Notes: generated from the letters alone by a model not told the origin. A stretch of 64,000 bases of DNA from Scytonematopsis contorta HA4267-MV1 (GCA_019359035.1 JAHHIC010000048.1:122890-186889), one strand, 5' to 3'. Counted from the stretch's first letter, positions 11,201 to 19,661 are shown. Translations and numbers: made by a program.

Positions 11201-13787
11201 TTCCTTAAGTGATAGAGCTGAATTGATAAGTAATAATAATACTGATGGATTTGCAGGCAATATAAAGCTTAATGCCCGCGAGCAAATTTCCTTGGCAACT
11301 CAAAGCGGCATTTTTAGTAATGGCTTTGCGGGACGTGTTTCTATCACTTCAGATAATAATTCAGTCAATATCACTGATAGTTCTGTTTCTACTGAGAGTA
11401 GTGATAACAATACAAATTCTGGTTTATTTAGCGAGATTAAGATAAATGCTCCTCAAGGGTCTATTTTTCTAAATAATTCAACTCTAAGTGTTACTAATTC
11501 TGGTACTGGTTTTGCTGGCAATATTTTCTTGAATGCTCGTGATTTAATTTCAGTAAGCAGTCGCAATATTATCGGACCAAATAATGAACGAACTATTCAA
11601 AGTCGTGGCAAACTGGGGCAAATTTTAATTGGTAATGAAAATTCAGCACCCAAAAAAGTAGAACTTACAAGTGTTTCTTTCAGCGCCACAAATGATAGTA
11701 TCGGCAGCACAACAACTGAGTCAACTAATGCTGGAATAGTTTCAATTAATGCGTTGGAGAGTATTTCCCTAAATAGCTCTTTTATCGAAACTTTGACAAG
11801 GCGTCTAGGTAATGCGGGTAATGTAACACTTCAAGCCAGAAATGGAGATATAAGTCTTGTTGGAGGAAGTACTATTTTCAGTACTGTAGAAACTGGAGGA
11901 ATAGGTAATGCTGGTGAGATAAATGTAACTGCCAGAAATCTTTCCCTCTTGGAGGGTTCTCAAATGCAAACTTTGGTTCGTACTGGGCAAGGAAATGCAG
12001 GTAACATCAACATTAAAACTACTGGTAATGTTTCTTTTTCTGGCTTTAGAAATATCGATTTTGCCGGAGAACAAGGATTTTTCCCCAGTGGAATTCTTAG
12101 TAACGTATTTTCTGAAACATCAGGTAATGCGGGAAACGAAGAACTACAAGGTAACGGCGGAAATATAAATATAACAGCCAAAACTCTTTCCTTAACTGAT
12201 AGCGCCTTAATACAGGCTAGTACTTTCGGAATAGGAAAAGCAGGTGGCATAGTAGTGCGAACTGATGATGCCATATCACTAGCTAATTCTAGCCAAATTA
12301 GAAGCAGTGTAGAAGCAGGGGGAGAAGGGAATGCTGGTAATATCGATATAAGAGGACGTTCACTCACCCTTACAGGTGGTTCTCAAATAGGAGCCGTTGT
12401 TTTCCGTGAAACAAATGGTATACCAGGTGGAATAGGAAAAGCTGGAAATATTAGTATTAACACGACAGATTTTGTCAATATTTCTGGCGTTAGTTCTGGG
12501 AAACTTTCTAGCACACTACCTTTTGGTTTTTCTAGTGGTATATTCGCCAGCGCTGAGAGAGGAACAACTGCTACTGTTGACAAAGCAGCGGGTAATATTA
12601 TTATTACTACTAATGATTTTCGCATAGCTGACGGTGCAGTAGTAAATGCCTTAACTTCAAATACTGGAGATGGTGGCAGTATAAACATTAACGCCAATAT
12701 TTTTACAGCAACTGGCGGTGGACAAATCATCACAACTACTCGTGACATTGGAAATGCTGGAGATATAACTCTGAAAATCACTGATAGAATTAGCATTGAT
12801 GGTAGCGACCCTAACTATAACCAACGTTTAGAAGAAGCTTCTAAATTCAGAAACCCTACAGATATCGTCAATAACCAAGGTGCGAAAAGTGGCATATTTG
12901 CAAGTACAGCCCCTGGTTCTACAGGCAACGGAGGTAACATTTTTATTGACCCTAAAATCATGGTGGTTAGTGATGGTGCTGGTATTTCTGGTAATAGCGC
13001 AGGTACGGGTAATGCAGGTAATATAGAGGTTGTTGCAGGCACATTGACTTTGGACAAGGAAGGATTTATTACCACAGCCAGTTCAAGCGGACAAGGCGGA
13101 AAAATTACTATTACTGCAAACGATTTATTATTGCTGCGTCGCAAAAGTCAAATATCCACAAGTGCTGGTAGTGATGGTGGTTCTGGCTCTGGTGGCAATA
13201 TCGATATTAATGCAGGTGTTCTGGTCGCTTTCCCCAGAGAAAATAGCGACATCACCGCAGACTCCTTTGGAGGTCGTGGTGGCAACATTAATATCAAGAC
13301 AAGAGGTGTCTTCGGGATACAAGTTCGACCGCAACGAACAGAACTAAGTGATATTACAGCCCGTTCCGAAAAAGACCCACAACTGAGTGGTCAAATCAAC
13401 TTAACCAACGAGGTTAACCCCAGTCAAGCCTTAGTCGAATTACCAGAAAACGTCACAAACCGCACCGACCAAATTGCCCGAAATCCTTGTCAGGAGGGTA
13501 TAGGTAATGAATACATCGAAACAGGTCGCGGTGGTTTACCGACTAACCCGAATCAACCTCTTAGCAGTGGTGTCGCACGAGTCGATTTAGTAAATCTTGC
13601 TCCCAATACAGGCAATACAACTGCAAGTAATACTGCAAGTTTAAATAACTCTACTGACAAAAAAATCGTACCCGCTCAAGGGTGGGTAACAAATGAAAAA
13701 GGTCAAGTCGTTCTGACTGCATACGACCCAACAGGTGCAGGAGTTCAACGCACCCAGCAAAATACTGCTGTGTGTCCATCACGTTAA
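8217..13787 (+). CDS. TpsA2: larger tandem paralogue of the filamentous-haemagglutinin-type exoprotein
   Basis: This is a second TpsA adhesin of 1856 residues (ATG at 8217, with an in-frame TTG at 8199). About 300 N-terminal residues, the last 200 or so residues and the 40 bases upstream are nearly the same as in the preceding gene, so the pair arose by tandem duplication. The signal peptide and TPS domain are as in TpsA1. The middle differs: it contains a 320-residue (960-nt) repeat present in two full copies and one partial copy at 9513-12137. The two cysteines near the C-terminus (C1758, C1853) are kept at the same spacing as in TpsA1. It is probably exported by the same TpsB protein. Size differences between the two genes come from repeat number in the beta-helix, a typical source of adhesin variation. 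Confidence 0.92.
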   Translation: MKTTNKSLFSFTIFLAVLGCFTSVQTAKVQAQVITPDNTLGNENSVVNTAGIRDTINGGAIRGGNLFHSFQEFGISGGREAYFANPAGIQNILTRVTGGNPSNILGTLGVLGGNANLFLINPKGIQFGPNARLDVGGSFFASTADSLVFGNGFEFSASNTLAPPLLTVNTPIGLRFRDNPGNITNQSVVLDNTDFPVGLQSKQGNSLALVGGDVSVEQGGRLTAAGGRIELGGLAGAGTIGLDITGNTFKLNFPANSLLSNVSLINDARVAVRGNGGGDIVVNSNIFTATNGGRLVGGIEGVGTKNGGDITINSNEFNISGVGLQTGFGAGIYQQVASGSSGNAGNININTKSFNASLGAELRNTVNSGGTGNAGNIELNANNLTLNNATISASNFGQGNAGNVILQARNGDVNLVGSAIFSAVETGGSLFSEIKINAPQGSIFLNNSTLSVTNSGTGFAGNIFLNARDLISVSSRNIIGPNNERTIQSRGKLGQILIGNENSAPKKVELTSVSFSATNDSIGSTTTESTNAGIVSINALESISLNSSFIETLTRRLGNAGNVTLQARNGDISLVGGSTIFSTVETGGIGNAGEINVTARNLSLLEGAQMQTLVRTGQGNAGNINIKTTGNVSFSGFRNTDFAGEQGFFPSGILSNVFSETSGNAGNIDISASSIFLGDRAVLISTNNTDGFAGNIKLNAREQISLANQSSIFSNGFAGRVFITSDNNSVNITDSSVSTTSIDNNTNPNLFSEIRINAPQNSIFLNNSNLSVTNSGTGFAGNILLNARDLISIISPNFVEPNNERTIQSRGKLGRILIGNENLAPKKVELTSVSLGVTNDSVFTITTDTINSGIVSIYALDNISLNNSLIETSTNRLGNAGNVTLQAKNGDITFANGSAIFSTVEAGGRGDAGEINVTARNLSLFEGAQMQTLVRAGQGNAGNINIKATDNVSFSGFRNIDFAGKQGFFPSGVRSDVFSGTSGNAGNIDINASSISLSDRAELISNNNTDGFAGNIKLNAREQISLATQSGIFSNGFAGRVSITSDNNSVNITDSSVSTESSDNNTNSGLFSEIKINAPQGSIFLNNSTLSVTNSGTGFAGNIFLNARDLISVSSRNIIGPNNERTIQSRGKLGQILIGNENSAPKKVELTSVSFSATNDSIGSTTTESTNAGIVSINALESISLNSSFIETLTRRLGNAGNVTLQARNGDISLVGGSTIFSTVETGGIGNAGEINVTARNLSLLEGSQMQTLVRTGQGNAGNINIKTTGNVSFSGFRNIDFAGEQGFFPSGILSNVFSETSGNAGNEELQGNGGNINITAKTLSLTDSALIQASTFGIGKAGGIVVRTDDAISLANSSQIRSSVEAGGEGNAGNIDIRGRSLTLTGGSQIGAVVFRETNGIPGGIGKAGNISINTTDFVNISGVSSGKLSSTLPFGFSSGIFASAERGTTATVDKAAGNIIITTNDFRIADGAVVNALTSNTGDGGSININANIFTATGGGQIITTTRDIGNAGDITLKITDRISIDGSDPNYNQRLEEASKFRNPTDIVNNQGAKSGIFASTAPGSTGNGGNIFIDPKIMVVSDGAGISGNSAGTGNAGNIEVVAGTLTLDKEGFITTASSSGQGGKITITANDLLLLRRKSQISTSAGSDGGSGSGGNIDINAGVLVAFPRENSDITADSFGGRGGNINIKTRGVFGIQVRPQRTELSDITARSEKDPQLSGQINLTNEVNPSQALVELPENVTNRTDQIARNPCQEGIGNEYIETGRGGLPTNPNQPLSSGVARVDLVNLAPNTGNTTASNTASLNNSTDKKIVPAQGWVTNEKGQVVLTAYDPTGAGVQRTQQNTAVCPSR
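9513..12137 (+). repeat. In-frame 960-nt internal repeat of tpsA2 (2 full plus 1 partial unit)
   Basis: Units begin near 9513, 10473 and 11433, a constant step of 960 nt (320 codons). Unit 1 (9513-10217) and the partial unit 3 (11433-12137) differ at only about three positions over roughly 705 nt. Unit 2 is visibly more diverged from both. After 12137 the sequence leaves the repeat abruptly. The pattern points to recent unequal crossing-over or gene conversion inside the gene. Confidence 0.85.
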
Positions 13788-13820
13788 TTCACAGCACCTT
13801 GCAGCTTTGTTCTCTCTTGT

Positions 13821-13848
13821 CTTGTGGGGTGGGCATCCCTGCCCGCCC
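13821..13848. repeat. REP-like hairpin (GGGTGGGCA-TCCC-TGCCCGCCC)
   Basis: A 9-bp stem GGGTGGGCA / TGCCCGCCC with a 4-nt loop, preceded by CTTGTG. The same element occurs at 34785-34813, 36902-36931, 52249-52314 (an inverted pair) and 53031-53059. It sits just after the tpsA2 stop codon and could also stabilise or end that transcript. Confidence 0.8.
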
Positions 13849-13985
13849 AATAATTCCCAATAATTCCCAATGATTCCAGTAATTCAAATAATTCCCAATA
13901 ATTCCAATAATTCCCAATAATTCCAATAATTCCCAATAGTTCCAATAATTCCAATAATTCCCAATAGTTCCAATAATTTCCAACA
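13849..13985. repeat. Degenerate short tandem repeat, unit AATAATTCC(C)
   Basis: About 14 imperfect copies of a 9-10 nt unit (AATAATTCCC and variants such as AATAGTTCC) fill the gap between tpsA2 and the TPR-CHAT gene. The unit length alternates between 9 and 10, unlike the clean heptamer repeats elsewhere in the window. No reading frame or RNA is evident. Confidence 0.8.
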
Positions 13986-14042
13986 ATTGTATCCCACCTA
14001 CCAAAATCCCCCGTAACAACCAAGCAAGGAGATATAACCAAA

Positions 14043-16919
14043 GTGATATTAAAACGCTTATTAAGAAGAAACTCATTTTTACTTTTGGCATTATTGTTTA
14101 TAATTTCCACAGCAATCCCAGTATTTGCAAAAGTAGCATCAAATTCAAATATATCAGTTCAGCAAACACAGCAAGATGGGCGACTATTAACCAATAAAGC
14201 AATAGGATTATACCGTCAGGGTCGCTTTCAAGAAGCAGCAAAACTTTGGCAAGAAACAGCCACTGTTTTTAGCAATCAAGGTGATAATGTAAATCAAGCG
14301 ATGGCTTTAAGTAATCTGGCTTTAACTTATCAACAATTAGGACAATCTGACAAAGCCAAAAAAGCCATTACCGAAAGTTTACAACTATTAAAAAATAAGC
14401 CAGAAAATCAAGAAAAATCAAAAACTCTAGCGCAAGTTTTAGATATTCAAGGATATTTACAGCGAGAAATGGGACAATCAGACGACGCGCTAAACACTTG
14501 GATAGAAGCGAGTAAAATCTATAGTGGAATGAAAGCTCCCGAAAAGCTAGCTCAGAGTAAAATGAATCAAGCGCAAGCAATGCAAGATTTGGGTCTTTAT
14601 CCCCGTGCTTGCAAAACAGTTTTAGAAGTGTTAGATAAAATGACCGCAAAAACTTGTCAAGAGTTGAGCGATTTAAAAGAAGAAGATTTCAGGATAAAAC
14701 TGGCAGCATATAAAAATGAATCACCTTCTTTGAAGACTGTATTAGCTTTGAGAAACTTGAGCGAATCTTTAAGATTTATCGGTCAGCTTAAGTACTCTCG
14801 ATTAGCTATAGAAGCTGGTATTGATATTACAAAAAAATTGAATTCACCTTTAGAGCAAGCTGAGAATTATCTAAGTTTAGGTAACACAATACAAGCTTTA
14901 GAAGATGCTGAACCAATTCGTCGCATACGTGCAAGTTATCAACAAGAAGCTATTGATATTTACCAGGAAGTAGTTAAGCTTTCTCCGTCACCTAGTGTTC
15001 GTCAACAAGCTCAGTTAAATCAATTAAGTTTATTGCTGAAACTAGATAAACTATCTGAAGTCGAAACATTATGGACTGCTCTCAAATCTCAGTTAGTTAA
15101 TTTACCTCCCAGTCGCACAAATCTTTATTTGCAACTTAATTTTGCTAATAGTTTAATCAAAATCGCACAAAAAGACCCCTCTCCAAACCTCCAAGAGTCA
15201 TTAAATCCCCCCCCTTCCCTCATAGGGAAGGGGGGTAGGGGGGTTAGGTCATCGCTACCCACTTTCCAAGAAATCGAAGAAATATTAATCCAAGCAAACA
15301 CACAAGCCAAACTATTAGGTGATAAATCAGCCGAAGCCTATGCTGTAGGATACCGAGGTGGACTTTACGAAATATCAAAATCCGATAAAGATTTATCGAA
15401 AGCTGAAACATTGACCAAAGAAGCTTTGAATATCACTTCCACATTTGAATCTTCTGATATAGCCTATCAATTTTTCTGGCAACTAGGGAGAATATATAAA
15501 GAAAAAGGACAAATCGAAGATGCTATTGCTGCTTACACCAAAGCTTATAATTCTTTACAAGTATTGCGAGGAGATTTAGTTGCTGTTAACCCAGAGATAC
15601 AGTTTACTTTTCGCGATAATGTTGAGCCAATATATCGACAATTGGTACAATTAGACTTAAAATCAGCCGATTCTTTAACAAAATCCAAAACAAGCAAAAA
15701 GTCTCAAGAACGTCTCCAACAAGCTCGTACTGTTCTCGAATCTTTGCAATTAGCAGAAATCAATAATTTCTTTCGAGAAGCTTGTGTCAAAGTAAAATCA
15801 AAAACAGCAGATAAAGTTGACCCAACAGCGGCTGTTATTTACACGGTTGTTCTTCCCGAAAAGTTAGGAGTAATTTTCAGCGCTCCTAATAAACCCCTTG
15901 TCTTGCATACTGTAGATATCAAGCAAGATGCACTAGAAACTACAATAGAAGAAGTACGTAGTTCTTTACGGGAGCCTCAAATTATTATAGATGAGAAGCC
16001 TGAATCTTTGACCAGTGAGCAACTTTTGGGGAGGCAAGAAATCTTTGAAAATCAACGATTATTGTACAGCGAGTTATATAAATGGCTGATTGAACCCTTT
16101 GAAGCTGAGTTAGCTGCTAACCCTAAAGTGAAAAACTTGGCCTTCGTACTCGATGGGGAATTGCGGAACGTGCCAATGTCCATATTGTACAACCCGAAAA
16201 CCAAGGAATATCTCGTACAAAAATTTGCGATCGCAGTTGCACCGGGACTGCAATTAGTAGACCCAAAGCCCATCACAGCGGTAGGAGATTTAAGAGCGCT
16301 AACGGCTGGACTAAGCGAAATCAGACCAGATTTTGACTCGCATAAGGGTTTTAGTAAATTGGAGAACGTGGCATTAGAACTGGAGAACATTCAGAAATTA
16401 GGAATTTCATCTGAACCGATTCTCAACAACCAATTTCTGAGCACAACAATCAGAAACGTACTGACAGGTTCTCGTTTCCCTATTATTCACCTTGCAACTC
16501 ACGCACAATTTAGTTCCAATGTGGATGACACTTTCATTTTGGATTGGGATGGTAGAATAAACGTCAAAGATTTAAATAAATTATTGCAAAGCACCCAAAT
16601 AAATCAGCGTGTACCAATCGAACTGCTAGTTTTGAGTGCTTGTGAAACAGCTAGTGGAGACAAACGTGCAGCTTTGGGACTTGCTGGAGTTGCAATACGT
16701 GCAGGAGCAAGAAGCACATTAGCAACACTTTGGTCAGTGGAAGATAAAAGCACTGCTGAATTAATGGGTAGGTTTTATAGCGAGTTGAAAGAAACCAAAA
16801 AGAATAAAACAAATAGAATACAAGCTTTACAAAAAGCACAACTTAGCCTTTTAGAGAGCAAATCCTACAGTCACCCCCATTATTGGGCACCATTTGTACT
16901 AGTAGGTAATTGGCAATAA
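14043..16919 (+). CDS. Secreted TPR-CHAT (caspase-like peptidase) protein
   Basis: It has 958 residues and starts with GTG at 14043. AAGGAG at 14026-14031 supports this start, and a clear signal peptide follows (basic start, hydrophobic core, cleavage near residue 30 after VFAK). TPR repeats occupy about 45-180 and 425-520. The C-terminal CHAT domain (about 640-958) keeps the caspase-type dyad: H820 in HLATHAQF and C867 in LSACETA. The protein is therefore a predicted exported or periplasmic cysteine peptidase of clan CD. Residues about 385-403 (NPPPSLIGKGGRG) are encoded by a palindromic intergenic-type repeat inserted in frame between TPR blocks. Cyanobacterial TPR-CHAT genes are often found beside haemagglutinin-type TpsA genes, and here it follows two of them. 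Processing of the adhesins is a possible role but not shown. Confidence 0.9.
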   Translation: MILKRLLRRNSFLLLALLFIISTAIPVFAKVASNSNISVQQTQQDGRLLTNKAIGLYRQGRFQEAAKLWQETATVFSNQGDNVNQAMALSNLALTYQQLGQSDKAKKAITESLQLLKNKPENQEKSKTLAQVLDIQGYLQREMGQSDDALNTWIEASKIYSGMKAPEKLAQSKMNQAQAMQDLGLYPRACKTVLEVLDKMTAKTCQELSDLKEEDFRIKLAAYKNESPSLKTVLALRNLSESLRFIGQLKYSRLAIEAGIDITKKLNSPLEQAENYLSLGNTIQALEDAEPIRRIRASYQQEAIDIYQEVVKLSPSPSVRQQAQLNQLSLLLKLDKLSEVETLWTALKSQLVNLPPSRTNLYLQLNFANSLIKIAQKDPSPNLQESLNPPPSLIGKGGRGVRSSLPTFQEIEEILIQANTQAKLLGDKSAEAYAVGYRGGLYEISKSDKDLSKAETLTKEALNITSTFESSDIAYQFFWQLGRIYKEKGQIEDAIAAYTKAYNSLQVLRGDLVAVNPEIQFTFRDNVEPIYRQLVQLDLKSADSLTKSKTSKKSQERLQQARTVLESLQLAEINNFFREACVKVKSKTADKVDPTAAVIYTVVLPEKLGVIFSAPNKPLVLHTVDIKQDALETTIEEVRSSLREPQIIIDEKPESLTSEQLLGRQEIFENQRLLYSELYKWLIEPFEAELAANPKVKNLAFVLDGELRNVPMSILYNPKTKEYLVQKFAIAVAPGLQLVDPKPITAVGDLRALTAGLSEIRPDFDSHKGFSKLENVALELENIQKLGISSEPILNNQFLSTTIRNVLTGSRFPIIHLATHAQFSSNVDDTFILDWDGRINVKDLNKLLQSTQINQRVPIELLVLSACETASGDKRAALGLAGVAIRAGARSTLATLWSVEDKSTAELMGRFYSELKETKKNKTNRIQALQKAQLSLLESKSYSHPHYWAPFVLVGNWQ
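15207..15248. repeat. CCCCCTTCCCT-x-AGGGAAGGGGG palindrome inside the TPR-CHAT gene
   Basis: A C-rich arm and its complement flank a short loop, followed by TAGGGGGGTTAGG. Two more copies lie in the intergenic stretch just after the gene (16925-16967 and 17035-17075). Here it is read in frame without breaking the protein. Confidence 0.85.
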
Positions 16920-17085
16920 AAGAACCTAACCCCCCCTACCCCCCCTTCCCTGCTAGGGAAGGGGGGGAATTACGGCAATTTTTAGGTAAATGAACACGAT
17001 TTATTTCTACTTTACAAATGAGAGTCTTTATCTTTCCCCCTTCCCTCCTAGGGAAGGGGGGTAGGGGGGTTAGGTTCTTTTATTG
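16914..17085. repeat. Inverted repeat pair between convergent genes
   Basis: The left arm starts AATAAAAGAACCTAACCCCCC, overlapping the TPR-CHAT stop codon. The right arm ends GGGGGGTTAGGTTCTTTTATT, three bases before the fasciclin stop codon. Each arm holds one copy of the CCCTTCCCT/AGGGAAGGG palindrome, in opposite orientation. The spacer contains GCAATTTTTAGGTAAATGAA, which recurs at about 36953-36972. The structure may act as a two-way transcription terminator. Confidence 0.7.
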
Positions 17086-17088
17086 AAA

Positions 17089-17703
17089 TTAAAAATTCGG
17101 AGGTAAAAGAACTTTATCCACTTCAATAATTACACCATTGTTCGCAAGAGTAGAAGGATGCTTAGTATTTGCATCATTGATAGTGTAAGAACCATTAGAA
17201 GTATCACCAATTCTTACACTGCTACCTTCCATAGTCAGTTTAGTTTTGCTATCTACATCCTGATTACTCACAGAGCCTTGAATCATATGATATTTCAAGA
17301 CTTTGACACGATTTTCAGGTTCGCTGAATTTTTTAAACTGAGCTTCCGATAAAGCATTAAAAGCCTTGTCAGTAGGAGCAAAAATTGTCAGACAACTAGG
17401 TTCTTTTTGTGAACAAGCTTCCTGTAATGGATTCAGGAGGTCAGCTTGTTTTAACTCATCGACGAAATTCTTAAATTTGCTGTCTCTTGTAAGGCTATCA
17501 GCAATACTTCCTTTAAAAGTTCGATAAGGATATCGACGGTATGCGTAAGGTTGAAACAAAGCATAGGGAGGATATATTGGTCTTGCAAATACATCTACAC
17601 TAACTAAACAGATAAGACTTGCGATAGCAATAAACAACCCCCATTTTTTGAGAGTTCTGTTGCTAGCAAAGGATTTGAAAGTTTGATTATACATAAGCCA
17701 CAT
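17089..17703 (-). CDS. Secreted fasciclin (FAS1) domain protein
   Basis: It has 204 residues. The N-terminus is basic and then hydrophobic (residues about 21-40), ending near VFARP, so it is exported or membrane-anchored. A proline/tyrosine-rich stretch follows, then one FAS1 domain at about 65-204. Recognisable FAS1 motifs are TIFAPTDKAFNAL (first conserved block), the YHMIQG segment and the closing NGVIIEVDKVLLP block. FAS1 proteins mediate adhesion or matrix contacts. An extra Cys pair (in EACSQKEPSC) lies inside the domain, as in many cyanobacterial FAS1 proteins. It converges on the TPR-CHAT gene and is divergent from the DUF3370 gene. The start could be the fourth codon (ATG, MYNQT) instead. 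Confidence 0.88.
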   Translation of the reverse strand: MWLMYNQTFKSFASNRTLKKWGLFIAIASLICLVSVDVFARPIYPPYALFQPYAYRRYPYRTFKGSIADSLTRDSKFKNFVDELKQADLLNPLQEACSQKEPSCLTIFAPTDKAFNALSEAQFKKFSEPENRVKVLKYHMIQGSVSNQDVDSKTKLTMEGSSVRIGDTSNGSYTINDANTKHPSTLANNGVIIEVDKVLLPPNF

Positions 17704-18012
17704 TTTAGGTAAATTACCCTACTATTTATTATGCATTGATACATGCTGTTATAAATGTTAATAATCATAAACTGGGGTTTACTTTCGTGACTAAAAAGGT
17801 AATTTATAGCCTTAATTAAATTTTAATTTATTTGGCTAGATTAAATTTTTGCTCAAGAAAGAGGTGTGATATTAACATTTCAATATGATTTACAATCCAT
17901 CTGTTGAAAATTATGCGTGTTTGATTGTAAATTTGTATATTCGCTTCCAAGGAACTTATGCGACTAACTGATTGTCATATTAGATACATTTTTTTATATA
18001 AAGACCGCATTA
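17704..18012. other. Divergent intergenic region, AT-rich
   Basis: This holds the promoters of the fasciclin gene (leftward) and the DUF3370 gene (rightward). It is AT-rich with TATATAA close to the DUF3370 start. No gene, clear operator or repeat was seen. Confidence 0.5.
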
Positions 18013-19437
18013 ATGCTATCTACTCAGCAACCAAACAAACTGCGTAATTATTTAAAACTTTTAGCATTGGCACTAGGAGCCAGCCAAGCCTTTGGATGTG
18101 CAAGTGTTATCAAAAGTACAACAGCCCAAACTCCTACAACCCCAGTTCCTCAAGAAATAGTACAAGCAACAGAAGTACGTGCGTTACCGGGCAAACTGGA
18201 TAGTACTCCTGTTTTTAATAGCAACAGTCCAGAGTGGATTAAAAACGAAGGAATTTTACTCTCAACTTTTCCTGCAAATGGGAAAAAAACTCCTGCTGCA
18301 CACCTAAATTTCCCATTCCAAGGTTCTTTTGATTTATTTGCTCACCACTACACCCACACCCCTAAGGATTTACAAACACTTTACATCGGAGTGATGTTAA
18401 ATAATCCTGGAAACAAGCCTGTAACAGTCGATGTATTGCAAGCGGCAAGTTACGTAATGACAGAAGCACCATTTGTAACACTCCCGCCATACGTAGAAAA
18501 CAATGAAGGTAAAACATTTTCCGGTCCAGGTGCTAGAGCGGTCGCAGATGTACTCAGAGGTGTACGTCAAAAAGATTTTCCAGCAAAATTGGTGATTCCA
18601 GCGAAACAAAGCCGAATGTTATTAAATCATCCAATACAAGTGCGGGGATTAGAAAAACCAGTAAATGGACGTTCTAGTTTTATTCGCTTGCGAAGTAGTG
18701 GTAAAGTATACGCTGCAAGCTTAGCGATGTTTGCCAAGAAAAATATAGACAACAGCGACCGCACACCCTCATTAAAGGAATGGCAAGATTTATTAAATAC
18801 AGGTAATTTTGCAGGCCCGCGAGATAAAACTCCCACTCCCGAAAATGCTACCGGTGGAAAATTAATTTACGGAAGAGTAGCAGGTGTATCTCAAGGTTCC
18901 CGATGGCAAGCAACACTTACCGACAATCCTAAAAACAAAATTCTCACAATTCCTAAATCTGGTCAAGGAATTTCTTATGCTTTAGCAACCTTACGGGGTG
19001 GTCGTTTAGGAACTGAACAAAATCAAACAGCAAAATTATTAGTGCGCTATCCAGATACAGCCTACGAAGCGCATGGTAATTATACGGTCGAATATAATTT
19101 GAATTTCCCTTTAAGCAACAACACGAAGGAAGCTAAAACGGTAACGGTGACCCTGGAAACACCAATAAAAGAAGACAAATTATCTCAAAAAGGGCTGCGC
19201 TTCCGTAAACCATCGCTCGATTTTCCTTATTTCCGAGGGACAGTACGATTACGCTATATTGATGAACAAGGTAAACGAGTCAGTCGCTACGTACACTTGT
19301 GGCATCGAACAGGTCAAATTTTGGAACCCATAGCACAATTTGTTATACCTGGGAATACACAACGACAAGTACAAGTTGATTTAATTTATCCACCTGACTC
19401 AACTCCACCTCACGTAGTAACATTAAAAACAAGATGA
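18013..19437 (+). CDS. DUF3370 family exported protein
   Basis: It has 474 residues. The N-terminus has a signal-type hydrophobic stretch (residues about 16-30), followed by a Cys in FGCASV. That Cys could be a weak lipobox, or the signal may be cleaved later at TTAQ. The rest is one long beta-rich domain matching the cyanobacterial DUF3370 family as I know it, with blocks such as PVFNSNSPEW, LFAHHYTH and the closing HLWHRTGQILEPIAQF. Its function is unknown; export suggests an envelope role. The stop codon overlaps the start of the next small gene (ATGA), so the two are probably co-transcribed. Confidence 0.8.
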   Translation: MLSTQQPNKLRNYLKLLALALGASQAFGCASVIKSTTAQTPTTPVPQEIVQATEVRALPGKLDSTPVFNSNSPEWIKNEGILLSTFPANGKKTPAAHLNFPFQGSFDLFAHHYTHTPKDLQTLYIGVMLNNPGNKPVTVDVLQAASYVMTEAPFVTLPPYVENNEGKTFSGPGARAVADVLRGVRQKDFPAKLVIPAKQSRMLLNHPIQVRGLEKPVNGRSSFIRLRSSGKVYAASLAMFAKKNIDNSDRTPSLKEWQDLLNTGNFAGPRDKTPTPENATGGKLIYGRVAGVSQGSRWQATLTDNPKNKILTIPKSGQGISYALATLRGGRLGTEQNQTAKLLVRYPDTAYEAHGNYTVEYNLNFPLSNNTKEAKTVTVTLETPIKEDKLSQKGLRFRKPSLDFPYFRGTVRLRYIDEQGKRVSRYVHLWHRTGQILEPIAQFVIPGNTQRQVQVDLIYPPDSTPPHVVTLKTR

Positions 19438-19652
19438 CCTACTTATTACTGTTAGTTTCTGGTCTGATAATTATTTTTGTGGGAATGATAGTTAAAGAAG
19501 AAGTTTACCGTCTGTCAGCGGCTATCACTGGAGCTTTTACTCTAGCGTGGGGCTTTGCTTTAACTCCAACTCCGCTGCAAATATTAGTAGAGGTGATTAT
19601 TTTTTTGTCTGTCTTTTCTATTTGCGTGCGTTGTTGGGAATGCGATTCTTGA
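19434..19652 (+). CDS. Small two-helix membrane protein, unknown function
   Basis: It has 72 residues and its ATG overlaps the DUF3370 stop codon by four bases (ATGA), a sign of translational coupling. Two hydrophobic helices (about 3-20 and 46-64) flank a short polar loop with KEEVYR. The C-terminus contains three cysteines close together (ICVRCWEC). I do not recognise a family. The coupling to the DUF3370 gene is the best evidence that it is real. Confidence 0.55.
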   Translation: MTYLLLLVSGLIIIFVGMIVKEEVYRLSAAITGAFTLAWGFALTPTPLQILVEVIIFLSVFSICVRCWECDS

Positions 19653-19661
19653 CTCTCACCA

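Noticed and set aside
13849..13985. AATAATTCC tandem repeat considered as a CRISPR array
   Set aside because: The unit is 9-10 nt with no spacers, and no cas genes are present in the window.
13784..14110. Minus-strand frames rich in IGNYWNYWEL repeats
   Set aside because: They are direct translations of the AATAATTCC tandem repeat and have no independent support.
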